This document shows, piece by piece, positions 17,491-26,679 of a stretch of DNA of 64,000 bases; position 1 is the first letter of the stretch; each line of letters opens with the position of its first letter. Source of the stretch: DASZVB01 sp035545855 (GTDB lineage Bacteria; Myxococcota_A; Polyangia; Polyangiales; Polyangiaceae); assembly GCA_035545855.1 (NCBI GenBank), contig DASZXK010000034.1, positions 45,602 to 109,601 of the forward strand, given 5' to 3'. Position numbers and translations under genes: made by a program. The notes under the pieces were generated by a model. That model was not told the origin of the DNA and did not search any database. It saw only the letters and a list, made by a program, of their open reading frames with translations.

Positions 17491-19732
17491 GGCCCGAGAT
17501 CTCGCGGGGCGCGAGTCGGCGTCGCCCGGTGCGCGCCTCGTGCCCGGTTTCGTCTCTCGTGTCGTCTTCGGAGCGTCCGCCGGCGGTGTGGTCGCGGCGC
17601 TCGTCGACGCGCACCTCGCGTTTCATGCGGCCGCCACTCCGCCTTCGTCCCGCCTTTCCTTCCTGATCGCCGATCTCGGCCTGGTCGCGCCGGTCGCGTT
17701 CGCCCTCGGCGTGGGGATCGGCGCCGGGACGCTCCTCCTCGACGGGCCGACGGCGCTCCGGGATCGCGTGACGAGCGCGTTCGCGGCCGGGGACGAGGGC
17801 GAGCGTCGGCGACGGGCGTTCCGGATCGCCTTCGCGATCGGGCTCGCCGCCCTCGTCACGGTCGGGCTCGGCCACGCGGCTCGCCGCGCCTTCGCCTCCC
17901 CCGTGTCCTCTCGCGTCGTCGGCGCGACGCTCGCGATGCTCCTCGTCGTCGCGACGGCCTGCGTCGAGCGCGCATCGGACGAGGCGTCGCGGCTTTCGGC
18001 GCGGCTCGGACGACGCTTGCCGTCTCCGGTCGCGTCGCTCCTCGGCGCAGCGGGCTTCGTCGCGGTCGTGCTCGCGCTCGGTGTCACGCTCGGGAACGAG
18101 AACGGGGACGGCGGCTTCGTCGGCGTCCTCGGCGTGCTCGCGCGGGACGAACTGGACCTCCGCGGGGTCGGGCTCCTCCTCGGCATCGCCGTGAGCGCGC
18201 TCCTCGGGCCGTCCGTCTCGCGACGGTTGCCGGCGGCCCTCTGCGCCCTCGGGGCCGTCGCTCCGCTCGCCGCGCTCCCCTGGGCGGCGGGCGCGGGGCT
18301 CGCCGAACGAGCTGCGGGACTCGCCCTCGAGCGGAGCGCGCCGCTCGCTTCCGTGCCGCTCCGGGTCTTCCGCAAGCTCACGGATCGCGATCGCGACGGA
18401 GTCAGCGGGCGCTTCGGCGGGGGCGACTGCAACGACCGGGACCCGGGCATTCGCCCTGGCGCGGACGACGTTCCGGGGAACGGCATCGACGAGGATTGTT
18501 CCGGCGCCGACGACGCGCCCGCCCCGGAGGCCCCGAAGCGCGCCGCGGGACCCTCGAACGGCGCGGACTGGGTTCGCGGACACTTCCCGGGCGGATTGAA
18601 CGTCGTGCTCGTCACCGTCGACACGCTGCGCGCGGACCTGGGCTTCGCCGGGAATCCTCGGTCGGTCTCGCCGAACCTGGACGCGCTCGCTCAGCGCGGA
18701 GCCGTCTTCGAGCGGGCCTACTCGCTCGCCTCCTACACGGGGAAGAGCGTCGGGCCGCTCCTCCTCGGCAAGTACCCGAGCGAGACGGACCGCACGTTCG
18801 AGCATTTCGATACGTTCGGGACGAAGGAGACCTTCGTCCAGGAGCGGCTCCGTCGCGCCGGGCGGAGGACGCTCACGGCGCAGGCGCACTGGTACTTCGA
18901 GCCGAAGAGCGGGCTCGGACGCGGCTTCGACGTCTCGGACTATGGAGCGGAGCCCCGGGTCCCGCAGATGGAGGGCGATCGCACGGTGAACGGCGACGTG
19001 CTCACCGATCGCGCGATCGCCCTCCTCTCACGCCCCGAGAACGCGCGGGAGCCGTTCTACCTCTGGCTCCACTACGTCGACGTCCACGCGGCCTACGTTC
19101 CTCACCCGGGCTTCGACTTCGGGTCCTCGAGTCGCGATCTCTACGACGGCGAGGTCGCCTTCGTGGACGCTCAGATCGGCCGCCTGCTCCGGGCCATCGC
19201 CGAGAGCCCGTTCTCCGGGCGCACGGCCGTCGTCGTCACGAGTGACCACGGCGAGGCCTTCGGTGAGCACGGGATGGCGTTCCACGGTCGCGAGGTCTGG
19301 GAGGAGCTCGTCCACGTCCCGCTGATCGTCTCCGTGCCCGGGCTCCCGCCGCGCCGCATCGCGGTGCGGCGGAGCGCGATCGACCTCGTCCCGACGCTCC
19401 TCGAGCTCGCGGACGTTCCACCGCCGAGCGGCGAGGGGCCGGATTTCGTCTCCGGCGTGTCCCTCCTCCCGGATCTCCTCGGTGCGTCCGCGCCCGAGCC
19501 GCGGCCCGTCCTCGTGGACATGGCGGAGGGGCCCTACAACGACGAACGACAGGCGTTCTACGACGGGCCGTACAAGCTCGTCGCCTCTCGCGGGCGCCCG
19601 CTGGCGGTCTACGATCTCGACCGGGATGCGTCGGAACGGACCGATCTCCTCGGAAGGCCCGAGACGGCGGAGATCGTCCGGCGGTTCAAGGCCTACCGGC
19701 GGACGCTTCGGTCGATCCCCGCGAGGCGATGA
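17480..19732 (+). CDS. membrane sulfatase/phosphotransferase-superfamily enzyme with inserted MopE motif
   Basis: 750 residues. The first ~290 residues contain about seven hydrophobic helices. Residues about 302-350 carry a MopE-type Ca/metal motif (DRDRDGVSGRFGGGDCND ... GNGIDEDC). The sulfatase fold starts near 371 (LNVVLVTVDTLRAD, metal-binding Asp) and ends with SDHGEAFGEHG and FHGREVWEELVHVPL. At the nucleophile position the sequence is ASYTGKSVGPLLLG: Thr420 occupies the place of the Cys or Ser that becomes formylglycine in true sulfatases. This suggests a Thr-nucleophile transferase (as in LtaS/EptA-like members) or an inactive enzyme. It overlaps xerC by 11 bp, so it is co-translated with it. 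The substrate is unknown. Confidence 0.82.
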   Translation: MTTEARDLAGRESASPGARLVPGFVSRVVFGASAGGVVAALVDAHLAFHAAATPPSSRLSFLIADLGLVAPVAFALGVGIGAGTLLLDGPTALRDRVTSAFAAGDEGERRRRAFRIAFAIGLAALVTVGLGHAARRAFASPVSSRVVGATLAMLLVVATACVERASDEASRLSARLGRRLPSPVASLLGAAGFVAVVLALGVTLGNENGDGGFVGVLGVLARDELDLRGVGLLLGIAVSALLGPSVSRRLPAALCALGAVAPLAALPWAAGAGLAERAAGLALERSAPLASVPLRVFRKLTDRDRDGVSGRFGGGDCNDRDPGIRPGADDVPGNGIDEDCSGADDAPAPEAPKRAAGPSNGADWVRGHFPGGLNVVLVTVDTLRADLGFAGNPRSVSPNLDALAQRGAVFERAYSLASYTGKSVGPLLLGKYPSETDRTFEHFDTFGTKETFVQERLRRAGRRTLTAQAHWYFEPKSGLGRGFDVSDYGAEPRVPQMEGDRTVNGDVLTDRAIALLSRPENAREPFYLWLHYVDVHAAYVPHPGFDFGSSSRDLYDGEVAFVDAQIGRLLRAIAESPFSGRTAVVVTSDHGEAFGEHGMAFHGREVWEELVHVPLIVSVPGLPPRRIAVRRSAIDLVPTLLELADVPPPSGEGPDFVSGVSLLPDLLGASAPEPRPVLVDMAEGPYNDERQAFYDGPYKLVASRGRPLAVYDLDRDASERTDLLGRPETAEIVRRFKAYRRTLRSIPARR

Positions 19733-19751
19733 GCGTCGCGCGGGCGATCCG

Positions 19752-20291
19752 TCACTCGGGGGCGCCGACGGAAACGAGCTTTGCTCCGCCCTCGACGGCG
19801 TCTCCGGTCTGCACGTAGACCTTCTTCACGACACCCGCCGCTTCGGCGACGAGCTCGTTCTCCATCTTCATCGCCTCGACGACGATGAGCGGCTTCCCCG
19901 GTTCCACGGCGTCACCCTCCGCGACGAGGATCTTCACGACCTTGCCCGGCATGGGAGAGACGATGAGCCCCGCGCTCGCGCCGCCCTTGCCCTGGCGGAC
20001 GCCGGCCTGAGCTCGCTGGTGGGCGCTCTCGACGGTCGCGTTGATGCGCCGGCCGGCGGCGAATACCGCCACGTTGGGCGCGTCGCCGTCGACGACCAGG
20101 TCCAGCACCCGCCCGTCCACTCGAACCATGAGCCGGTTGCCCGCCGTCGCGGTTTCCACCTCGAGCGGACGGCCCGGAGCGCCTCGTTCGACCGCCGTGG
20201 GGTCGAGGAGATGAACGGACAGGGCGCCGCCCGGAAGCTCGGCGACGTCGATCACGTGCTCTTTCCCCTCGAGGTTCACGAAGTAGCGCAT
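19752..20291 (-). CDS. biotin carboxyl carrier protein (acyl-CoA carboxylase biotin subunit)
   Basis: 179 residues. The C-terminal ~75 residues form a biotinyl domain with the biotinylation motif EAMKMEN and the preceding SPMPGKVVKILVAEGDAV. The N-terminal ~100 residues (MRYFVNLEGKEHVIDV ... RLMVRVDGRVLDLVVDGD) match the linker found in stand-alone biotin subunits of propionyl-, methylcrotonyl- or pyruvate-type carboxylases. No carboxyltransferase or biotin carboxylase gene is adjacent, so its partner enzyme is not known from this window. ATG at 20291. It converges with the sulfatase-like gene. Confidence 0.88.
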   Translation of the reverse strand: MRYFVNLEGKEHVIDVAELPGGALSVHLLDPTAVERGAPGRPLEVETATAGNRLMVRVDGRVLDLVVDGDAPNVAVFAAGRRINATVESAHQRAQAGVRQGKGGASAGLIVSPMPGKVVKILVAEGDAVEPGKPLIVVEAMKMENELVAEAAGVVKKVYVQTGDAVEGGAKLVSVGAPE

Positions 20292-20384
20292 TTTACGGGC
20301 GCGGACCCTAGCGCAAGCGGGGTACCCTGGCGAGGGGGTCTTTCGACCGGAAGCCGTTTCGGCTCCGAAAGACCAGTCCTCACG

Positions 20385-22409
20385 ATGACCGACCCCAACC
20401 GGAAACCCTCGTCACCCAAGACGGTCCTTCTCGTCGACGACAGCGAGTACTGGACCGAGACGATCGCAGACGGCCTCCGGAAGGAGGGGTACGTCGTCAG
20501 CGTCCTCCACGACGGGCTCGCAGCCGTGGAGCGCGTCCGGCGGGCGCCGCCGCAGATCCTCATCACGGACTACTTCCTCGCGAACCTGGATGGCGGAAAG
20601 CTGTGTCAGCTCGCGAAGCGCGCCAAGGTCACGCCACCCATCACGACGATCATCCTGACCGGCGGCGCGGATCGAAAGCACTCCCGCGCGCCTTCCGCGT
20701 ACGCGGACGCCGTCATCGCCAAGAACAACACGGACATCGTGTTCGACGACCTCCGGCGCGCGCTGAACGATCTCTCCTACAGCATCCCCCCGCCCGGCGA
20801 CGGTCGCCCCGTCATCGGCCACGAGCGGCTCGAGCCCCGCGTCATCGCGAGCAAGCTCCACGGGCTGAAGCAGTATCTCGACGCGCTCCACGAGGGCATC
20901 GGGGATGCCGTCCTCGGCGTGGACCGCGAGCTCCGCGTGTACTTCTTGAACTCCGTCGCTCTCGACGTCTTCGGTCTCGACGAGGACTTCGCCATCGCGC
21001 GGCCGGTCCAGCAGGTCCTGAACGTCGCCGCGAACCATCCGCTCATCGAGCGTATCCGGTCGAGCCTCGAGACCGGCGGATCGCCCCGCACTCCGCTCAC
21101 GCTCGAACGAGACGGAATCACGCTGCGGGTGACGGTCGCCGGATTGCCGAGTCCGGACGGCCAGGCGTCCGCGCTGATCATCGCCCGGGATCTCAGCGAT
21201 CTCCGGGCCGCGGAGCAGGCGCGGATGGCGCTCGATGCTCGACTTCACCAGGCCGACAAGCTCGCGTCCCTCGGCCATCTCGTCGCGGGCATCTCACACG
21301 AGGTGAACAACCCGCTCGCCGCGATCCTGTTGAACCTCCGCGATCTCCAGGACACCTTCCCCGAGCTCGAGAAGGTCGCGGACATCTCGCGCCTCGCGCC
21401 GGACGTCCAGACGGCCGTCCGCGAGATGCCCCGGGTCATCCAGGAGTCGCTCGAAGCCGCGGAGCGGATCCGCTCGATCGTCGCCGAGATGCGTCTCTTC
21501 GCGCATCCGAGCGGGCCGAGCGGCGAGAAGGCCCGCATGGAGGAGCTGCTCGAGGCGCCCCTCGCGCTCGCCGCGAACGAAGTGCGCTTCAAGGCCCGGG
21601 TCATCCGCAACCTCGACGAGACGCCCGAGATCGTCGTCGATCGGACCCGGCTCTCGCAGGCGTTCCTGAACATCATCCTGAACGCGGCGCAGGCAATCGA
21701 GCCCGGGGCGCCGGAGCAGAACTACATCCGGGTCGAGACGTTCGCGGAGATGGACGGCGTCGTCGTCGAGATCGAAAACAGCGGTCCCCCGATTCCGCCA
21801 GAGGTGCTCCCGAGGATCTTCGAGCCGTTCTTCACGACGAAGCCGGTCGGGCAGGGAGTCGGGCTCGGGCTCAGCATCGCGTACGACACGGTCCGGCGCC
21901 ACGGCGGGCACATCGAGGTCTCGAGCGAGGCCGGGCGGCCCACGGTGTTCCGCGTCCGCATCCCGCGGAACACGGGCGTCTCGCTCTCGCCGCCCGCCGA
22001 TCGGTCCGAGCCGCCCGTCGCGACGCCCGCGCGCGTGCTCATCGTCGACGACGAGCGCGTCGTCAGGAACGGGCTCCGTCGCATCCTCGAGCGTCAGAAC
22101 GAGGTCGTGCTGGCACCCTCCGGCGAGCGCGCCCTCGAGATCCTCGGCGCAGACGACTTCGACGTCGTCCTGTGCGACCTCATCATGCCGGGCATGACCG
22201 GCATCCAGCTCTACGAGGAGACGAGAAAGAGGACGCCGGCGCAGGCAGCCCGCTTCGTGTTCCTCACCGGGGGGACCAGCAGCGTGGAGGCGCGCGAGTT
22301 CCTCCGCGGGGTCTCGAACCCGAGGGCCTACAAGCCGGTGAGCGCGGACGAGATCCTCCGCCTCGTCGCCCGCTCCGCGGCGGATTTCCGGGCGAGCGCG
22401 AGCCGATAG
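20385..22409 (+). CDS. hybrid histidine kinase REC-PAS-HisKA-HATPase-REC
   Basis: 674 residues, soluble. The N-terminal receiver has DDSEYW and phospho-acceptor Asp62 (ILITDYFL). A PAS domain follows at about 155-275 (HEGIGDAVLGVDRELRVYFL), then the H-box GISHEVNNPLAAIL, an HATPase domain (N-box LNIILNAAQAIEPG, G-boxes GVGLGLSIAYDTV) and a C-terminal receiver (LIVDDERVVRNGL, VLCDLIMPG, Lys in YKPVS). No membrane segment. Receivers at both ends suggest it is both the target of an upstream kinase and the source of a phosphorelay. The ATG at 20385 lies 93 bp from the divergent biotin carrier gene; a longer upstream frame is rejected because it runs across that gene. Confidence 0.9.
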   Translation: MTDPNRKPSSPKTVLLVDDSEYWTETIADGLRKEGYVVSVLHDGLAAVERVRRAPPQILITDYFLANLDGGKLCQLAKRAKVTPPITTIILTGGADRKHSRAPSAYADAVIAKNNTDIVFDDLRRALNDLSYSIPPPGDGRPVIGHERLEPRVIASKLHGLKQYLDALHEGIGDAVLGVDRELRVYFLNSVALDVFGLDEDFAIARPVQQVLNVAANHPLIERIRSSLETGGSPRTPLTLERDGITLRVTVAGLPSPDGQASALIIARDLSDLRAAEQARMALDARLHQADKLASLGHLVAGISHEVNNPLAAILLNLRDLQDTFPELEKVADISRLAPDVQTAVREMPRVIQESLEAAERIRSIVAEMRLFAHPSGPSGEKARMEELLEAPLALAANEVRFKARVIRNLDETPEIVVDRTRLSQAFLNIILNAAQAIEPGAPEQNYIRVETFAEMDGVVVEIENSGPPIPPEVLPRIFEPFFTTKPVGQGVGLGLSIAYDTVRRHGGHIEVSSEAGRPTVFRVRIPRNTGVSLSPPADRSEPPVATPARVLIVDDERVVRNGLRRILERQNEVVLAPSGERALEILGADDFDVVLCDLIMPGMTGIQLYEETRKRTPAQAARFVFLTGGTSSVEAREFLRGVSNPRAYKPVSADEILRLVARSAADFRASASR

Positions 22410-22425
22410 GCTCCGCCCGGGGCGG

Positions 22426-23433
22426 TCAGTCCGCCGTTCCGTTCAGGCACGTCTCGACCGACGCGGGCAGGCGCGGCCAGTACATGCCGTGCAGGATGCA
22501 CATCTCGTTCGTCGCCGCGCTCGGCCCCTGCGTGAACGTGTTCGACGTGGGGTTGTCGTAGTCGCACGTGTACGTGATGCTGGTGCCGGCGTGGAGCACG
22601 ACCGGCGGGGCGTAGGAGAACGCCCGCGCCTGCGGCTCGGACCAGTCCCGCGTCTCGAACAGGTTGCCGACGCGCTCCGCCGCCCGGTCGTCGCTCGTCA
22701 CCGCGATGAACCCGACGCCTCTCGCGTGCATGTGAGACCAGAGGAGCGCGAGGTTCACGTCCTTCGGGATCGGGCAGGTGCGGGTGACGGAGACCTTCGA
22801 CTGAGGCGGAACGTTGATGTCGTAGTTGTAGAAGAAGAAGGAGCCCGCCTCTTGCTCCACTTCCTTCCGCGGCATCGTGTGCATCCGGAAATCGACCTTC
22901 GTCACGAGGTCCTGGTCCGTCGCGTTCAGGTAGTGCGCCGTGAGGAGGATGATCTCCCCGGGCTCGAACACGTGGGCGACTCCGGGCGGGAGGTCCCGGC
23001 GCGTTTCCGGCTGCTGCGCTTCGTAGTACGTCCCGCTCACGTTCAGGAGCAGGTCGTTCACGCTGCACTCGTGAATAGCGCCGTCGTCCGGGATTTCCGT
23101 GAAGTTCGTGCGGAAGACGAGGAAATGATGGCTGCCCGGCGTGTAGGTCGACTCCGCGCTCGGCACGGCGATCTCTCCGCGGTCGCTCGGCATGTGCACG
23201 TACTGACAGCTCTGACTCTCCCCGCCGGCGAGGACCTTTCCGTCCATGTGGAAGGTCACGTCGGGAAGATCCCAGGTCCGGGCACCGCCGGCGCCGTTCG
23301 ATTCGGAGGAGCTCCCGCCCGAGCCGGACGCGCCGTTCGGAAACGGAGTGGCGCGCGTTCCGTCCGCCCCGCAGCCGGCGAGCGCGAGAGAGCAGGTGAG
23401 CAGCGGTGTGCACAGGGATGCGTGTCGAATCAC
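22426..23433 (-). CDS. lipoprotein, copper type II ascorbate-dependent monooxygenase (PHM/DBM) family
   Basis: 335 residues from the GTG at 23433 (VIRHASLCTPLLTC), with lipobox ALAGC (Cys21) and a Gly/Ser-rich tether to about 50. The remainder matches the two-domain fold of peptidylglycine alpha-hydroxylating and dopamine beta-monooxygenases, and all six copper ligands can be placed. CuH: His102-His103 (GSHHFLVF) and His167 (TAHYLN). CuM: His234-x-His236 (SHMHARG) and Met311 (NEMCILHG). The 64-residue gap between the second His and the third equals that in rat PHM (108 to 172). Such enzymes hydroxylate C-H bonds with O2 and an electron donor, here outside the cytoplasm. Substrate unknown. Many bacterial relatives are secreted and uncharacterised. 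Confidence 0.83.
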   Translation of the reverse strand: MIRHASLCTPLLTCSLALAGCGADGTRATPFPNGASGSGGSSSESNGAGGARTWDLPDVTFHMDGKVLAGGESQSCQYVHMPSDRGEIAVPSAESTYTPGSHHFLVFRTNFTEIPDDGAIHECSVNDLLLNVSGTYYEAQQPETRRDLPPGVAHVFEPGEIILLTAHYLNATDQDLVTKVDFRMHTMPRKEVEQEAGSFFFYNYDINVPPQSKVSVTRTCPIPKDVNLALLWSHMHARGVGFIAVTSDDRAAERVGNLFETRDWSEPQARAFSYAPPVVLHAGTSITYTCDYDNPTSNTFTQGPSAATNEMCILHGMYWPRLPASVETCLNGTAD

Positions 23434-23613
23434 GGTGCCTCGGTCCTCGCTGCCGCATCGCGAGGTGTCCCGCCCTTTACCTTGCTCTCCCACCGCAGTC
23501 CACGCGCGCTTTCCCCGTGATGTCGCGAACCTCGGGGCGTTCCACCGACCCGAGAACCGGATCGGTCGCGCAACTATTGCGACGCATTGCGCCGGAGTGA
23601 GACACTCCGCGAC

Positions 23614-24408
23614 ATGCGGTCGTCGTGGATGCTTGGCCTTTCCGTGGTCTTTTCCGCCGTCGTGGCCTGCTCGTCGAGCGATTCGAAACATGCGGCGGAC
23701 TGTCCGATCGGCAGCGATGGGTGTGATTGCACGTCCGGGGGCACGTGCGACCCGGGTCTCGTGTGCACTTCGAACCTCTGTGTAACCCAGTCGAGCGGCA
23801 CCGGTGGTTCGGGGTCCGGCGGCGCCGGAGCCGGTTCGGGCGGGCACGCGGGCACGGCCAACGCGAGCGGCGGCAAGGGAGGCGGCGGCGCTTCTTCCGG
23901 AGGAGGACCCGCCGCGGGTGGCGGAGCGAACCCCGACGCCGGCGCCAGCTCGGGCGGCGCTCCGAGCGGCGGAGCGCAGAACACGGGTGGCGCGTCCGAC
24001 GGCGGCGCGTCGAATACGGGCGGCGCCTCGAGCGGCGGCGCCGAGAGCACGGGAGGCACGTCGAGCGGCGGGGCCCAGGGCTCCGGCGGAGCGTCGAGCG
24101 GCGGTGCGCAGAGCGCGGGAGGCGCATCCAGCGGCGGCGCCCAGAGCGCGGGAGGCGCATCCAGCGGTGGCGCGACCGGCGCTGGCGGCGGAGTCGCTGC
24201 CGTGCCGATCTCCGCCGGGTGCAGGAGCTGCCTCGCCGAGAGCGGGTGCAGCACCGCCTATCATGCCTGCACGCCGGATACGGCGTGCAATGCCTGCCTC
24301 CTGGACAAGAACTCCACGGGGTGCGACTCGAACGTCGAGTTCACCGCGGTCGGCGCCTGCGCCTGTGAGACGTGCAGCTCGCCGTGCGCGAGCGACTGCC
24401 CGTTCTGA
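23614..24408 (+). CDS. lipoprotein with Gly/Ser/Ala repeat linker and Cys-rich C-terminal domain
   Basis: 264 residues. Signal peptide MRSSWMLGLSVVFSAVVAC with lipidated Cys19; start at 23614 preferred over an ATG nine codons upstream because it gives a normal signal peptide. A short Cys motif (CPIGSDGCDCTSGGTCDPG) is followed by about 130 residues of GGASSGGAQ-type repeats, then a compact C-terminal domain with about 14 Cys in 60 residues (CRSCLAESGCSTAYHAC ... CACETCSSPCASDC), probably disulfide-knotted on the cell surface. Function unknown; this layout is common in Polyangia. It is divergent from the copper monooxygenase gene across a 180-bp gap that must hold both promoters. Confidence 0.75.
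   Translation: MRSSWMLGLSVVFSAVVACSSSDSKHAADCPIGSDGCDCTSGGTCDPGLVCTSNLCVTQSSGTGGSGSGGAGAGSGGHAGTANASGGKGGGGASSGGGPAAGGGANPDAGASSGGAPSGGAQNTGGASDGGASNTGGASSGGAESTGGTSSGGAQGSGGASSGGAQSAGGASSGGAQSAGGASSGGATGAGGGVAAVPISAGCRSCLAESGCSTAYHACTPDTACNACLLDKNSTGCDSNVEFTAVGACACETCSSPCASDCPF
23953..24185 (+). repeat. 33-bp imperfect tandem repeats coding for Gly/Ser/Ala linker
   Basis: Successive units of 33 bp coding near ASSGGAQSAGG. The last two full units (around 24089-24160) are almost identical. The array is in frame with the lipoprotein and encodes a flexible spacer. Confidence 0.75.
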
Positions 24409-24414
24409 GGAGTC

Positions 24415-26679
24415 TCAGGGCACCGGAGGGAGTTCCGCGGTTCCGGCTTCGACGTAGCCGATGTCCGGCGCAGCGCCCGCGTAGGCGTCGTTGATGCCGT
24501 ATAGACGCAGCCCGTGGTCGACGAGCGGGCTTCCGCTTCCGGGCGAAAACTGGAACGAACCCGGCGCGACGAGGGCAGGATCTCCGCCCTGTCCGTGGCA
24601 TTCGAGGTTCGTCGCGGCGCAGAGCGCCGGGAGATCGTCGTAGCGGACGTCGTTCCACTTGATGCGCGGCGCCCCGCGCGTCGTGTAGAGCGCGTCGTAG
24701 TCGAGGTCGTCCGTGAGGCCCGTCTGGGTGGACTCGATGGCGTAGGAGGTGCCGCGGATGACGTTGTTCCGGAACACGATGTTGTCGAACGCGCCGGAGA
24801 CGTTCATGCCGTTGTGGTCGGGGAAGTCCGTGTAGCACGTGTTGTGAAACAGGAAGACTCGGCCCGACGTGTCGTTCGAGACCTTGAAGCCGCTCTCCTG
24901 GTAGGAGGAGAAGCGATTCCGGACGCCCCACACGGGCCCGTAGGTGATGGGAGCGAGCGAGAGACCATTGTGCACGGAGTCCACGACGTTGCCCCAGAAC
25001 CGCGCGTTCACGTCCGCGCCCTCGGGCTCGAATCCGTCGTCCCCGATACGGGTCAGACGGTTCTCGTAGACGTCGATGTCGTACGCGAGCGCCGGATCGT
25101 GGTCGTCGTCGAAGGACCCGGCATAGACGCCGTTGAAGACGTCCGAGATGACGTTCCGCGCGACGATTGCGCCGCGGCCGCCGGCGAGAGTGATGGCGTC
25201 GTTCTCGTGGTCGGTCGCCTTCGTGGTCGTCCAGGGCCAGGAGAAGTCGTTCGACTGGCGAATGACGTTGTCCTCGATGCGAAGCGCGTGGCTCCCCTTG
25301 CGAACCCAGAGCGTCGAGGGAATGTCGTGGATGTCGTTCTTCCGGACGACGACGTCGTGCGACGTGTCCGTCACGTCGACGCCCTTCGCGTAGTCGCCCT
25401 CGCCGTAGTAACGGATCTCGAGCCCCTCGACCCAGACGAACCCCGCACCCGAGATCTCGAGCGCCGTGTTCGCGGCCGGGATGTGGAAGGCGTGGCCCGC
25501 CGGAGCGTCCTTCGAACGGACGTAGAGCGTGCCGGAATCCACGATGAAGCCTTCCTCGATGGGCTCGCCGCCGTGGCCGAGCCCTCCGTTCAGGTCGGCG
25601 AGCGTCTCGTAGTGGTAGAGGCGCGAGGCGTCCCGCGTCACGTAGCGCGGATCTCCGGGCCAGGGCGCCGTGTAGACTCCGTTCCCGGCGTCGGTCCACG
25701 TCGCCGGCGGCGACGCGGAAGACCCGTCCAAGATCGCGCCGGGTTCGCCGAGGATCCGGAGGTAGTGGCCGCTGGTCCCGCTCTTCTGGATCACGACCTC
25801 CTCGCGGTAGACGCCCGCCTTCACGTGGACGTCCGTGCCGGCGGAGGGGGTCGCGGCAGCGACGGCTTCCGAGATCGTTCCGAACGGCTTCTCGCTCGTC
25901 CCGTCGCCTCCCGTCGCACCCGCTTGCACCCAGAATTCCTCGGCGGCCGCGCTCGACGGAGTGGCCACCTGGGTGGTCGCAGATCCGCACGCCTTGCCGC
26001 TCGCGTCGCGGACCATGACCTCGATCTCGGTCGCGGGCGGGAGCGAGAACGCGGAGCTCGCCCAGCGTCCGTCCGGCAGGGACGCGAGATCCGTTCCGCG
26101 TGACCACGTCGCGCTGCCCTTCACGCGGTAGTAGAGCTCGGCAGGGCCGCCGGCGCCGCCCGGTGTCTCCACGACGCCGAGCGTGTAGACGTTCGCGGTC
26201 AGCTCGAGGGTCGCGCCGTTTGTCGTCGCGCAGTCCCCGAGATCGAAGCAGCCCTGGAGGCAATCCGCCGTGCAGCCCGCCGGGCACGACGCGGGGACGC
26301 ACCGTCCCGTGCCGTCACACGCCGTGCCCGTGGGACACGTTCCGCAGGAGCCCTGGCAGCCGTCGTCCCCGCAGGCGTGACCCGCACACACGGGAACGCA
26401 TGCCCCGCCCGCTCCTCCGCCGCTGGTTCCGGCGGTGCCTCCCGCGCCCGAGGAGCCCCCGCCTCCCGATGCGGAGCTGCCCGCGGTGTTTTCGCCCCCG
26501 GCGCCCGAGCCGGCGGCTCCGCCGCTTCCGGACACGTCGCCGGTTCCCCCGTCGGGGGACGGCGAGCCGCTCGTGTCGCCGCTGGACGACGAGCAGGCGA
26601 AGGGCAGAGCCGAGACGAGGGCCGCGCCGAGGAGGGAGAGAGCGGCGCCGCGAGCGGACCCGGAGTGGAGATTCCCCAT
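24415..26679 (-). CDS. secreted lipoprotein with right-handed parallel beta-helix
   Basis: 754 residues. Start at 26679 (MGNLHSGSARGAAL) gives a normal lipoprotein signal ending at PFAC; an in-frame ATG 12 codons upstream is less likely. A Gly/Ser tether and a Cys-rich module (CVPVCAGHACGDDGC, about 95-145) lead to the main body. From about 255 a beta-helix starts with the typical opening GTSEKPFGTISEAVAAA and AGVYREEVVIQKSG, followed by many N-x-I/V ladder turns (VVVRKNDIHDI, LRIEDNVIRQS, IVARNVISDVF, IVFRNNVIRGT). This fold is used by polysaccharide lyases and carbohydrate-binding surface proteins. No catalytic residues could be assigned. Confidence 0.82.
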   Translation of the reverse strand: MGNLHSGSARGAALSLLGAALVSALPFACSSSSGDTSGSPSPDGGTGDVSGSGGAAGSGAGGENTAGSSASGGGGSSGAGGTAGTSGGGAGGACVPVCAGHACGDDGCQGSCGTCPTGTACDGTGRCVPASCPAGCTADCLQGCFDLGDCATTNGATLELTANVYTLGVVETPGGAGGPAELYYRVKGSATWSRGTDLASLPDGRWASSAFSLPPATEIEVMVRDASGKACGSATTQVATPSSAAAEEFWVQAGATGGDGTSEKPFGTISEAVAAATPSAGTDVHVKAGVYREEVVIQKSGTSGHYLRILGEPGAILDGSSASPPATWTDAGNGVYTAPWPGDPRYVTRDASRLYHYETLADLNGGLGHGGEPIEEGFIVDSGTLYVRSKDAPAGHAFHIPAANTALEISGAGFVWVEGLEIRYYGEGDYAKGVDVTDTSHDVVVRKNDIHDIPSTLWVRKGSHALRIEDNVIRQSNDFSWPWTTTKATDHENDAITLAGGRGAIVARNVISDVFNGVYAGSFDDDHDPALAYDIDVYENRLTRIGDDGFEPEGADVNARFWGNVVDSVHNGLSLAPITYGPVWGVRNRFSSYQESGFKVSNDTSGRVFLFHNTCYTDFPDHNGMNVSGAFDNIVFRNNVIRGTSYAIESTQTGLTDDLDYDALYTTRGAPRIKWNDVRYDDLPALCAATNLECHGQGGDPALVAPGSFQFSPGSGSPLVDHGLRLYGINDAYAGAAPDIGYVEAGTAELPPVP

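Noticed and set aside
23950..24190. Repeats considered as a CRISPR-like array
   Set aside because: 33-bp units are contiguous, in frame and code for a Gly/Ser/Ala linker; there are no unique spacers.
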